In this document: piece by piece, positions 1-10,691 of the stretch
How positions within the stretch are numbered: the first letter of the stretch is position 1
Layout of the letters: every line of letters starts with the position of its first letter
Assembly (NCBI GenBank): GCA_036250225.1
Contig: JAPZLL010000031.1
Span: 248,001 to 312,000, forward strand
DNA from: Cercophora sp. LCS_1
Taxonomy: Eukaryota > Ascomycota > Sordariomycetes > Sordariales > Lasiosphaeriaceae
Direction of reading: 5' to 3'
DNA length: 64,000 nucleotides
Made by a program: the position numbers and the translations under genes
The notes under the pieces: model-generated
Seen by the model: only the letters and a program-made list of their open reading frames with translations
Databases searched by the model: none
What the model was told of the DNA's origin: nothing

Positions 1-801
1 GACCGGGGGCCAGGCGCTAACCACTCGGCAGGCGAAGTCAAAAAATTCATGGATTGACTTGATCTGCTGAGCAGCCCGATCCTGCAGGGACCCATTCTTT
101 GCCTCCACCATGATGGACTCAACCTTCTGAAACGGCCCCTTGACGTCCCACCGGAGACCTGGAATCGACTGGGAAGTCAGAATATCATCAATTGGGTTTT
201 CAATGCTCGATCCTTCTTTCTTCTCGATACAACTATCCACACACTGGAACCCAACATGGCGGAGTCGACCCGCGGAGACCCGCTTCCCGTGACAGACAAA
301 GGAAGCTCTCAAGCTCCCGGGATCCTAACCAGCCCATTGGGAATTTGCGGGCTTGATCTTACCGCTGGAGCAAATGGTGCAGCATGAATAGCTTCATGGC
401 AGGCAACCGCAACTCCGGCGAGGGCAAAATCGCACCGGCTTGGCACTTTGGTGCAGATGCCCATCGATGTCCCATCCGCACGCAGCGCAAAGAGCGGCCT
501 CTTAACGAGCAGGGGGTAAAGCATAACTTTCTGATATGTATGTAGCTTCCCGAGCCGCTCGACGTATCGCCGGCCCTTGTCTTGAGATTGTCTTGGGCGA
601 GCCATCACCACATGGTAACCCCACCCAAGCTCGAGGAAGCGATCCTGGGCCTCGACAAAGGGACACCCGGATAATGTGTGTCACCTCCAGGCTCCGGGCA
701 AGTCTCGCCTGCAAAGGCTGACGGGTACCCGCATATATCCGCAGGAATATATAGATGCTGGGAAACCAAAACCGAATGGTGCGCAGCTGGACTGGCACCA
801 T
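1..801 (-). CDS. Unrecognised protein, 5' part, runs off left edge (putative)
   Basis: I do not recognise the product. On the minus strand an open frame from an ATG at 801 can be followed through two possible introns: donor at 684 to an acceptor just before 644 (about 40 nt), and 325-362 (38 nt, gtaaga donor, ttag acceptor). Both keep phase 0. The conceptual protein contains QDKGRRYVERLGKLHTYQKV and RADGTSMGICTKVP, and after the second intron continues to the window edge with no stop through GFQCVDSCIEKKEG and LRWDVKGPFQKVESIMVEAK. Codon third positions favour G/C, as in the real genes here. Both introns are shorter than most in this window, and the first exon has no independent support. The start, the first intron and the product are therefore uncertain; the coding nature of about 1-650 is the stronger part of the claim. 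Confidence 0.35.
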
Positions 802-3800
802 GATTTGGCTAATAAAAATGGGGTGTAGTTTGCCAGGGGTCAGGATGCTCAACGAGTAGAGAATGAGACCCAGATACAGCCATCCAACCCCAGAGGTACC
901 AGCTTGCCGTCAACGTTTCATGCAGTCGAGCTTGACCAAGTAGCAAGAGCCACGGCATGCAGCCGGTCTGAGCTGACAAACAAGCCGAGACGTAGGGCAC
1001 CATAGGATGGCTAGCGTGTACGACCAAGTTGCCTCTGGTCAACTACGGTGCTATTGCCGGCAACATTGCAGGGAATCAAGCTGCAGGTGAGTTGTCACGG
1101 CCTCAAGTGCCTCTGCCGCAGTACAGGACCTGGCTGCCGACAAGGCGCCGGGCAGGCGGGGCAGTGACGGCCCTCCGTGCTGAAGTTCATGGTGCAATTG
1201 AGAGCTCAACGTACCACCTCACTGTGCCAGGGCAGCCACATGCGTCCCCAGTCCAGCTGGCTGCCATGTGACATATTTGGGAAGCAGATGGGGTAGAGAA
1301 GGATCAAGGGCGCATTCCAGTCGCGGCCACTTCCATGGTGCGGGGCAGCTTTGTGAGGCCTCGAGTTGCGACAATCCAGCAGACCCGAACATGCACAACT
1401 CCTACTAGTAAAACGACGCATATACATCCCCAACCAAACACATCTCCTCGACACAACTAGATACGGTAGGTAAAGTCACCGAGACAGCGTGTTGTTCGAA
1501 AGGCGGATGTGGTTCGGTTCTCCACGGAGAGCGGTAGCTGGGGAGATGCGAATTGCAGCTCTCTCACGGATGGGAAGGTAGTAAGATGAGGGGTAGGAGA
1601 TCCAGCTGTAGCCCTTCCGAAGGCCGGGCAATGACACCAACCACTGGAGGAGCAGACAAAATACATCAAGTTAAATATACAGAATAACAACGTAGTTCAC
1701 TCCAAGCTCCCCACTGCCCCCGATATGCCCTACCTAGCCTAAGACTCGTCACCGCGACGTCAGCTAGGTTCAATGGCCGGGCCGGGAGGTCGGCTGCCCA
1801 GGGCGGTACCTCACTATTCCTTTCTCGCAGAACCATTCGGCAGGCTGGTGGGATAATGATCATATGCGTCTACGTGAGCTAGCGCCCAATCGTTTCTGGA
1901 CACTCTGTCGTACCTGCCCGGCGTCATACCTCCCGGATGTGTAATACATAGGAACTCCATAATGCCTGACGCTGTTTGCTCCGTCATGCTGCGAAGCTCT
2001 CCGATACGGTTGGCGCCGAGTGGACCGTGGAGCCTCTCCTGCGTCGAAAAGAGGTCCCATGACCACCATCGGCCACGCTAATTCTGGCGCACCAGGCAGG
2101 TAGGTCTGTGGCTGGGCCCGAACCCATCCGTCGGGAGCCATCAACAAACTGTTTTTCAAAGCGAGAAAAAAAGGAGCCGAGACGGCAACGGGCAACTTCT
2201 AAACTCGGCGAAATACATAGATCCTCTCCACTTACATAGGGGTACAGCCACGTCGCGAAAGATTTCGCACCCACCCAGAATCGCCTTGAGGTCGGCCTCC
2301 GGTAACTGGCAGTCGCACAAAGGTGTCGACGTCAGGCACCCAGTGCGATATCCGCAATTTGATTACAACGTCGCTCGCGGACCCGCGGTTGCAGGAGACA
2401 GAGAGTGGCCACGTGAGCCGATTTTTGGTGCCAATTCAGAAACGGACGGGATGCAAGCTCTGGCCTGCATGGCAACTTCCGCAACTTGGGACACGCCTTT
2501 CTGCAGGAAATGCCAGGGCCCAGCGGAAACAGAAGACCATTAGTTTTGGACCTACGGTCAAACAATTCGTTGGGTTGAACAGACGCCCGACATGCCAGCC
2601 TGATCAAACGAGCACTGTCCAGCTGCCCAAGGACACAGCGAAAAGTCTTGGCGTCCAATGCCTTCAAGACAACTTCTCTGATGACCACAGGCACATCCTA
2701 CAGTTCCCAGCGAGCTAATGGCTCCCGCAACGCAGCGAAGCACCATGGGGCTCAGGGACTCGGTTTCGGCTCCTGTCCTCGTCCTCACGCACCAAGGCGG
2801 TGCGACGGCATCAGACTAATGGAGCAAGACAGTCGCTGCCCTTTTCGTGACTTCTGCTCCCAATAGTTGCTCACTAGCCGTCCAGGGAAGCACAACCTCA
2901 AGCATCAATGCTCTGAAAATAGGAACAGGATGGCTCGACATGTGATCTCAATTTGATGTGTCCAGCACGTTGCCCAACACGGGAGCACGTTTGAGAGAAG
3001 ATGGAAGCACCCGACAAGCCTTGCCCCGGAAGATTTGGGGGGCTGATCCTGAGACCCCCAACGATTGACACCATAAGGTTATTATAATTCTAGTCTGTGC
3101 TTTCAACGATATTCTGGCTTGATTCGAACTATCCACGATCACTCTGTGCCTGTCCTCGTGCTGACAACGCCTGATCGCAGAGACAGCACTGATCACAACG
3201 GCGAGACGAGAGTGGCAATCCTGCAGCCAAGATTGCAGGGATCAAGAATGGACGTCACTGCATGTCGTCGGGACGGTAATAACAAGTTGCAGCACCAAAC
3301 TGCAACGGTTAATTGTCGTCAAGATACCGCTCGTGTGGTCTCTGAAGCACGTTTCGTACCAGAAAGATACTTTCCGCAGCAGCGTCCCGCACTGTTGCAT
3401 CCGGCCGCTACCAACGACAGACACTCGTTTCGATTTGCTCGACCAGGAGAACTTGCGGGCTGTTTTCAACTCGTGCATACAACCGGCGACCGTTTTCGTA
3501 TATTATCCTCAAGGATAGCGCCGTCTTCGGCCTCTTGATTCCCATTGCTGTTGTTCTGCGATGTGCAGTCGCGCAGGTTTTTCCCGACAAGTCCTACTGA
3601 GCGACCGTGTTAGCCGACGAGATCAATTTGAGGACTTTGCCTGACGTATCATGCAGTGGAGTGGGATCGTCAACCTCGCGGGCGGACGAGAAGACGACGA
3701 AAGAAATGTCACGGAACAGTTTGCAAAGAGATTCGGCCTGTAGTGGTCGTCGAGGCTCCTTCAGCAACTCCCGCGTCTCGAAAAGACCACGTGCCACGCT

Positions 3801-6800
3801 CACAGCGATAACGCACCGATCTCCGAGCGTCCGTGGGAAGTAGATATGGACTGCGTATGTGCGAACACCTCAAGTGTTTACGAACCGAGCGCTAGCCCTA
3901 AGCTCTTGCCGACGGCAAATACCCAACTGAAGCGGAACGGGAGCTCGGGTCGAGACCGGGGAGACTAGGCCATGTTTCCGGCTCGAAAGGGGGCCGCAGA
4001 ACAAGTGCTGTGCCTTATGAGGCTCGAGGAGAATCTAGCTGACCGCTTTCCTTCACATCACGACTCATCACTCTGAACGACTCTCTTTTCCAAGGGCGGT
4101 CCAGTTGCTGGCCCTGCAAACCAATCACCCGTTGCAGCCGGGCAGCCGCTCTCCCTCCTCCTCACCCGGCAAGTGGTGGTACGGGGGATAACAAGCACAT
4201 AGTCGTGACTTCCTGACAGCTCGCCGGTCCCATTTCGCTTTTCTTATCTGACTGATGCAACTTGCACAGGAGCATTCGACAGGTGAGTCGATCCTCGCTC
4301 TTTCGGCCACACACCACTTGCTGAGACTTGCATGCAGGCGGATGGACACACACCCCACCACTCAAAAGACATGCGCGAATCCCTTTTCGTCGACTTGCAT
4401 ATTATACAGGGCGTTGCCACGGCTGGGCCGGACCTCTTGGGCTGATCTTCCGAGTATATCCTGCGGAAATGCCGCCCACATAGGGGAACTCGGCGAGTAA
4501 GTTGGTGTGCTCTCCATCGGTGTTAGGAAATGCCCGCATCTCGATTCCACTCCGGTTGCAGTATTGGTTTAGATCTGTCAAGTTGGGTGGAAGTTGATTT
4601 GACGCAGTGCCCTTTCACTCTCATGTGCGCATCACAGCTCCACAGCTGCCACCCAGATCTAGCCAGGAACCATGTTTTGTTGCCCCTTCCCGCCTCTCAA
4701 ATCACTACATGGATCGACACTCCCGCGATGCAACACGATTCTCTCTCATCCTTGGGTGAACATCTTTCTCCTTTAATGTGTAGACGTCCGTGATCCTTGC
4801 TCCGGACCATGGTCAAGTACCAGCGGCTGGTCATTGCTGCGTCCGTCACACACAACCCTAGCGGTCGGCCATTGAGGTCGCCAGAAACCCCAAGCTGTCG
4901 AGCGGCCCCCCGTTCAACAGGCAGATGGGTGACGGAAAAATCGAGCCATACAGTCTAGCTGTTGGTGCTTGGACTGAGTCTGCCAAATTGCCTTTTACAA
5001 ACAACTGCCGGGGCCAAAAGGAGATATTCGAAACCCCCAGATAATACTAGAAGGCCAACTTGTACAACTTCTACATCTCATCAAAAGGGTAAATTAACGT
5101 TTTAACGACGTGCTAATTCGTTTGTTTTGTCAAGACAGTGAACCAAACTACCCAGGACATGACGTGTCGTGTTGTATACGGCGACGACGACGACGACATG
5201 TCCCTCCTAGTTGATTTGGCCGATTAGCTGGGTTTCTGGGCTTCGCGGAAGGGGCTTGACTCTATTAGGGTCTCATCTGAGGCTGTCTTCGGTTGCACCG
5301 AATCGAATGCAGGTAGCCGCAATGTTTCCGATCCGTGCTGTCCTCTGTGTGGTAACTCAAACCGGATCTCAGTTCGGCCATACCGCTGGGTCTCGGGATT
5401 TGACATTTGGAGCCGTGAGACCAGTGTGTACTAGTGATGAAGGCTGAGTGGCATCCAAGTTTGTCTGACCGGAACGTGAGGCCTATCAAGCTAAGGTACC
5501 TTGCCCATCATGTGCAGGCTGTAGTACGGTGTTTTCTCTCCGTCTTGACTCCAGAACGCCCCAGTCGGCATTTCCTCCGTTGTGGCTTTTATTCGCATAA
5601 CGGTACTTCTCGGTGAACAAGCGGTGATTCAGTGGTTAGCGTATGAGAGGAGTGATATGTCGTCTCAGAATCTGATCTATCACTGCCAATCTAGTGGTCG
5701 TTGCACGTTGCACCGCTCCCCTTGACACTGCATGTTTCGGCACTGGTAGCTCGATTGCAGGGTCTGCCCATATGGCAAATGAGACCCTGGAGCTGGATAC
5801 TATCACGACTGGGTTGTAGGGTTGTGATGTTTACACAGCAGGCTTGACGCTAGGTACAAGTCTTGAGTGGACGGGACTCATCCTTGCTGCCGACGCAAAT
5901 GCTCTTCTGGGGTAAATTAGGACGCTGCTTGTACCTCAAATATATCCTCGCGCCAAAAACGCTGGGGTCCGGAATCAAACATGTGAACTTGAAATACAAC
6001 GCAGCTGCGATGTACCCGCGTTTCTGGGAAAACGTTGCCCCCAGCCCAAAGCCACAAAGCTTTCCTATGTCGACCGCTGCAATGTAACCGCAACCGCGCC
6101 TTTTTCTCGGGGTCAGATTCGTGTGTGCTAATCCGCGTTGTTCTCATCTCGTGATCAACGGAAAACGGGAAAAGATGAGCTTTCACATTCCAAGGCAGCA
6201 CATCACACCCGTAACGTCACGAACGCCCCAAGAGAAAGCAATCAAGCAGTCAGATGACGGCTATTTGCTCACCAGAATGTCCGTAAATAATTATTCTACG
6301 CAAATGGGTCTGCGGTGTTGGGTGAACAAGGGATCTCCAGGCACTGACATTGTGGCCTCATAAACAAAAACACCAGGGCAAGCTATCACATACGACCATA
6401 CCCACTGGAGAACTCGGGATCCCGTCCGCTCTCCCATAGATAAGCCAGTGAGGGCCAGACTAGTAATTGGGTCGGTGACGACCAGTGAATCCCTGGTGTT
6501 GTATGTTTTTTTTTTGGTGGTTTGGTGGAGACCCTTCCTGACTTGAGCTTGACCTTGATGGAAGGCATCCTTCGGTATCTACCAGTTTACAAGGGTTGGA
6601 CGCTGCCCTACCTTTTTGTAGCTGAACTCCGAACAAACTCTTGTTGCTACCAATCGTTTTCGCTTATGTGAGTGTGAGTTGCTAGAGGCGGTCCTCTCTC
6701 GCTGCAGATGGATGAATGCATGTGGAATTGCAGCTTCCGTGGGAGCAATACGTAGTTGGGAAGGTCAAAAGGGACGCCAGGATGATGCGAAGATAATTTC

Positions 6801-7128
6801 AGACAAAGAAATTTGGCCCATGTTGCTCGGGGGAGCCCGGCGTCAGTCAGACGTAACCTCCAAGCAAAAAGGTAGCATGCTGTACTCTGCAGCAAACGGC
6901 TCCGGACACCCAAGCTTCCATATTTCCCGCAACATTATGATACACAAAGCGCCATCCCAAGTCCATAACCCTCGCGTCCCACGTCACCAAGGGGACATAT
7001 GAGCCTGGGTCACGCCCAAATGCAATCACGAGCAACTAGCCCGGAAACCAAGCTGCTGGGTGAACAACGCTACCCCATCAACCGCATACGCCCCTCATCC
7101 CTAACAGAGAGATTAACCGCCCATCGCC
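802..7128. other. Gene-poor stretch, 6.3 kb
   Basis: I see no recognisable gene on either strand. Reading frames stay under about 140 codons, overlap on both strands and match no family I know. Small things present: a GAC/CGA microsatellite at about 5182-5197, a tRNA-like fold at 5621-5687 that I reject, and a two-exon small ORF candidate at 4255-4483. The region lies 5' of the left-edge gene and 3' of the Vps68 gene, so it may hold promoter sequence and decayed DNA. Confidence 0.5.
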
Positions 7129-7804
7129 TCATAGCGCAAGGTTGTAGGCATACTCATCCTCCATGTTCTGGCTGACCCAAAGCATGACCGAGCTGCAAAC
7201 AGCGTTAGCATTTCCACCTCACCGCAACGTAGTATCGGATCGAGCAAAACTCACCTTAGCCCAACCAGCGCATTAGCAACAACATTCTCCACGCCCATCC
7301 CCATGGCCGGCCATCCTACCCCAGGCACGACAAACTTGAGAACAAACACGGTAACACCACCCGCCATACCGCCCGCGAGCGCAGCAAACCCAAGGAACAG
7401 CACCACCCGGGCCTTCCACGCGACACCACTCCCCGAGTAGCTAAAGCTATCATTCGCCAGTCTCGCTTTTTCAACACTGTTGATGATGAGCATGCCGAGG
7501 GAGCTAAAGATGAACGGGAGCCAGTCGACAAAGTTGATGTGGACGTCGGACGGGTTGGAAGCAGATTTGGACCAGACTGCCGAGTCAAGAAGGACGTAAA
7601 AGGCAAGAGAGAACTAGCGACGACGGGAAAACAATAATGATTAGCCCACCATGCGATCAGAAGTGGAGTGTGCAGGACGGGAACGGGACGGGGGGGTTAG
7701 GGGGGACCAACAAGACCACCTGCGGCGTAGACACCGGCGTTGCGCGCCCATACGGAGTTGAGCCATTCCGGCTTCCGGAATTTCCAAAGACGTTCCTCCT
7801 CCAT
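7129..7804 (-). CDS. VPS68: Vps68/TMEM50 (UPF0220) family membrane protein
   Basis: A small integral membrane protein of the UPF0220/TMEM50 family, whose yeast member Vps68 acts in endosomal/vacuolar sorting. I assembled three exons: 7712-7804, 7255-7613 and 7129-7192. The introns are 98 nt (7614-7711) and 62 nt (7193-7254, gtgagt donor, gctaac branch, gcag acceptor). The total is 171 residues with exact phase, close to the family length. Four hydrophobic segments are visible: around GVYAAGGLFSLAFYVLL, VDWLPFIFSSLGMLIIN, VVLFLGFAALAGGMAGG and ENVVANALVGLSSVMLW. Family hallmarks are DVHINFVDWLP, the SFSYSGSGVAWKAR loop between segments 2 and 3, and the tail QNMEDEYAYNLAL. The start is the ATG giving MEEERLWKFRKPEW. 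The first intron has a non-consensus gttggt donor, so that junction is the least certain. Confidence 0.88.
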
Positions 7805-8941
7805 TGTAAGGGGTGTAGGGCTCTAGGAGATGGTGTTCGGGAAGGGAAGGTTGTTAGACGAGGCTGTTGGCTAGCCGGTAGGTTCCAGGCTCAGCCGAGT
7901 TCTGCTCAATCGCGTCGGCTTCGGCGAAGGGGTTGATTGATGCAGGAAAGAGATGTGTACAACTGGAGAGTCCCTGGAGGTTCGGGGCACAAGAAATCAA
8001 GAATGCGATGTCTGTGTCGTGTTAGGCAGGGTGTTGGGTCGTCGGTGTTCAGTGTTGGATGGTGAGCGGCTGGGATGACGACGTCGGAACCTGGGCCGGG
8101 GGCGCACGCACCACCAAGAGCCGCCTCCAAGCTCTGGACCCACCACTGCTCAACGCGGCAGATGGAACAATGACAAACTTCAATCTCGAGCCCGCAGCTT
8201 GCGGGACAATGACATACGTGATAACATACAATGATCAGACCTAATCGATGGACATTTGCTCTCAAATTTCATGCTCAGGATTTTACTGCCGAAGCAACGG
8301 TATCTCAATTCTCGCCTCCACCGACCAGTAATGCTCCTCTATCAAAATGCTTGGCACTCCACAGTCGAGGGATCAAACCACGATGTTCGACGCTGCCATA
8401 ATTGAAAGCAAAGAAAGATATCCATTCCACCCCACACTCAGCACAGCAGAATAGGAAGCGGTAATGGATCCAGGCAGAAAAGAGTACCGTATTACGCCGC
8501 CATGCAGTAAAATGGGACTTCTATCGCCCTCTTGCCTGTCCTGGGCCCCCAATCCGGGAATTGACTCTCCTCGTCCAAGCTCGCACAACGCAGGACGCAA
8601 CCAGACTCTTCATAGTTTCCAGACAGGACAGGCACCGCAGACAGACCCACCCCCACAGCTCTAACGGCGCTCAAGTTGAATTAAAGAATAGGCGGATCTT
8701 GTTGTTACAAATATATGGGCCGAGCGGTCTTCCGTGGCGGATTTGCTGGCCGAGGCCTGGTATGAGGCCGCTGTACTGCGAAGATCAAGGCACACGGGTG
8801 ACGCCATCAAGAAAATGCCCAAATGCTGCGTCGCAAGCAAAACCGGAATAGGCCGAAATATCAAGTCGCCAAACGCCATTGGATGTATAGCCCAACACCT
8901 CGATCGTCCGTCATTCATCACTATGGTCGTCGCGGTACGTG
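7805..8941. other. Spacer between the VPS68 start and the SMI1 stop
   Basis: Both neighbours are on the minus strand. This stretch should therefore hold the VPS68 promoter and the SMI1 3' UTR. I see no credible coding frame; the short ORFs on both strands overlap each other and match nothing. Confidence 0.5.
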
Positions 8942-10691
8942 TTAAATCTCAATTGTCTTCATCGTCTCTTCCACCACGATGGGCTGCTTCGCGTTGCTGA
9001 CCGTTGCGATTTGTGGCTCGGGCGTTTTCTCGTCCGTCTTCGATTCGCCGTTGGTCAAAGCGGTAAGCCTGGGGGCCATGGCGTTTTCCTTGTTTTCTTC
9101 GCCGCTGTGCCTTGGCGTGTCAACCTCCACAAGCTTCTCGCGGGGCGTAACGGTATTCGGATCCGCAACCGCCAAAGACACGGGGGCTTCCTCGGCCACC
9201 CGTGCCAAGGGGCTGGGACGACCGTATCCCGTCGGCCGGATCGGACTGGGCATCGGTGAAATATTGCTGAGACGCTGCATCGAACGGCCTCGGGTTTCGC
9301 CGTTCGGCTCCGTCGGGCTGACATATGGTGACATGGATCCACTCGGGGACACAGTGCCTGGAGCCATCGACTTGCGTTTGTGTGCTGTCCGACCATACTT
9401 TTGATCCATTCTCCACCTCAGAATCTCAAAATATGCCGGTTCAACCCGAGTCTTCTTAAACTCCCGCAGTTTGAGCTCGCCGTTATCCTCATCAACAAAC
9501 CACCTCCCGCTGCCGAGATCGTCCGCAACGATCGACAGGAGGGAAGACCAGGACCTGGCCACCACGTATTTGGTATCGTAATCGCGACCAAAAAGAATGA
9601 TCTGTCCCCACACGCCCTTAGGGCCAGGCGCCAGATCCACCGCCAAATTGTTACCGCCCCAATCTCGGACCAAGGGAATCCAAGCGGGGTGTGCGTAGGC
9701 TTTCTGAATGCTGTTTGCGGGGATCGAATCCTGGCGTGCCAGTAAATCTTGTCGCCAGTTGGGATTGCGTGAGTTGGGACCTGGGCTAGCTGGGGTTGCT
9801 TTTGATGAGGACGCTTCGTTGCTGCCGCCGAAGGCCTTTGGCGGCGGGGGAGGCCGTGCCGAGGCTGTCTCAAGCAGAAATTCCTGGTTCACCTTACGCC
9901 AATTCTCCCACTCCTGAATGATTTCCTCACAGTCCAGAAGCATAGAACCAAAGATGATGCCCGTAGGGTTGCCGCCTCGTTCTTGACCGTCGTGAATCTG
10001 CAGAGACTCTCGGACGTCCTGAGGGAGGGAACAGTCCAGTATATGCTCGAGTTCGTTCAAGTCGTTGACTGTGCATCCCTCGCAGAGCTGGTCAAATAGC
10101 TCAGGGTAGTGCTCTTCGGCCCAGTTGTCGATTTTCTGCCACGAGCTCTTGATCGAAGGAGCGGGTGGTAGACCGTCTTGAAATGACTGCATGGGGATCT
10201 CGCCTGCCGGACTCTGGGTTTCGAAACCATCGGCTGCGCTCGACTGTCGTGCGGCAAGGGACCGTAACCCAGGAGAGTAAGGTCTGCTGCCTCCTGGGCT
10301 CATCGGTGTTCCGTTTGGCCCACCGGCGTCAGAGCCGGCTATTGACTGGCGTCGACTGGAGTCATGGTACGATGTGACGTCGGCGCGAGATTCCGAAGCA
10401 GTCGCGATAGATGTGAGTCCACCGTGCCGGTCGAGAGGGACGTGGCGGCCGGTTCGGTAGGGAGAATCGAATGTGGAATCTGGAGCAGACGCGTAAATAA
10501 GTTGGTCAACCGAGCGAGGTCAGGGTCAAATCGTGGACTAACGTCGGTCATTGCTGGTCATGGTATGCCAGATCGATCGGAAGACCGAACCTAGTCTACG
10601 CGGCGGTCGCTTGTCAGTAGGCTGAATATGCGAGAGGCAGCGAGCAGGCCCAATGCGAGGCGCCGCAAAGACAGACGTACGAGTTGGCCAT
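8942..10691 (-). CDS. gs-1: Smi1/Knr4-type cell wall assembly regulator (GS-1 homologue)
   Basis: Regulator of cell-wall beta-1,3-glucan synthesis and wall-integrity signalling, related to yeast Smi1/Knr4 and Neurospora GS-1. The 533-residue model has three coding exons: 10681-10691 (only 11 nt), 10543-10595 and 8942-10479. The introns are 85 nt (gtacgt donor, ctgac branch, cgtag acceptor) and 63 nt (gttagt donor, ctccag acceptor; its in-frame TAG rules out read-through). The joined N-terminus reads MANSLGSVFRSIWHTMTSND and then SPYRTGRHVPL, which fits the N-terminus of filamentous-fungal homologues. The SMI1/KNR4 globular domain starts near residue 134 (WQKIDNWAEEHYPELF) and runs to about 355, including LPQDVRESLQIHDGQE and IILFGRDYDTKYVVARSW. 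The C-terminal third is low-complexity, rich in Pro, Ser and Thr, as in the family. The later MSPGG methionine at 10303 is internal. Confidence 0.9.

Noticed and set aside
2323..2718. 131-codon plus-strand frame with overlapping 120-codon minus-strand frame
   Set aside because: Open on both strands, the minus frame begins with GTG, and neither resembles a known family.
5621..5687. tRNA-like segment with a 7-bp acceptor-like pairing (GCGGTGA with TCACTGC) and an A-box-like TTCAGTGGTTAGC
   Set aside because: It is too short, has no GGTTCRA-type B box or T arm, and the anticodon-like hairpin has mismatches. At best it is a decayed tRNA.
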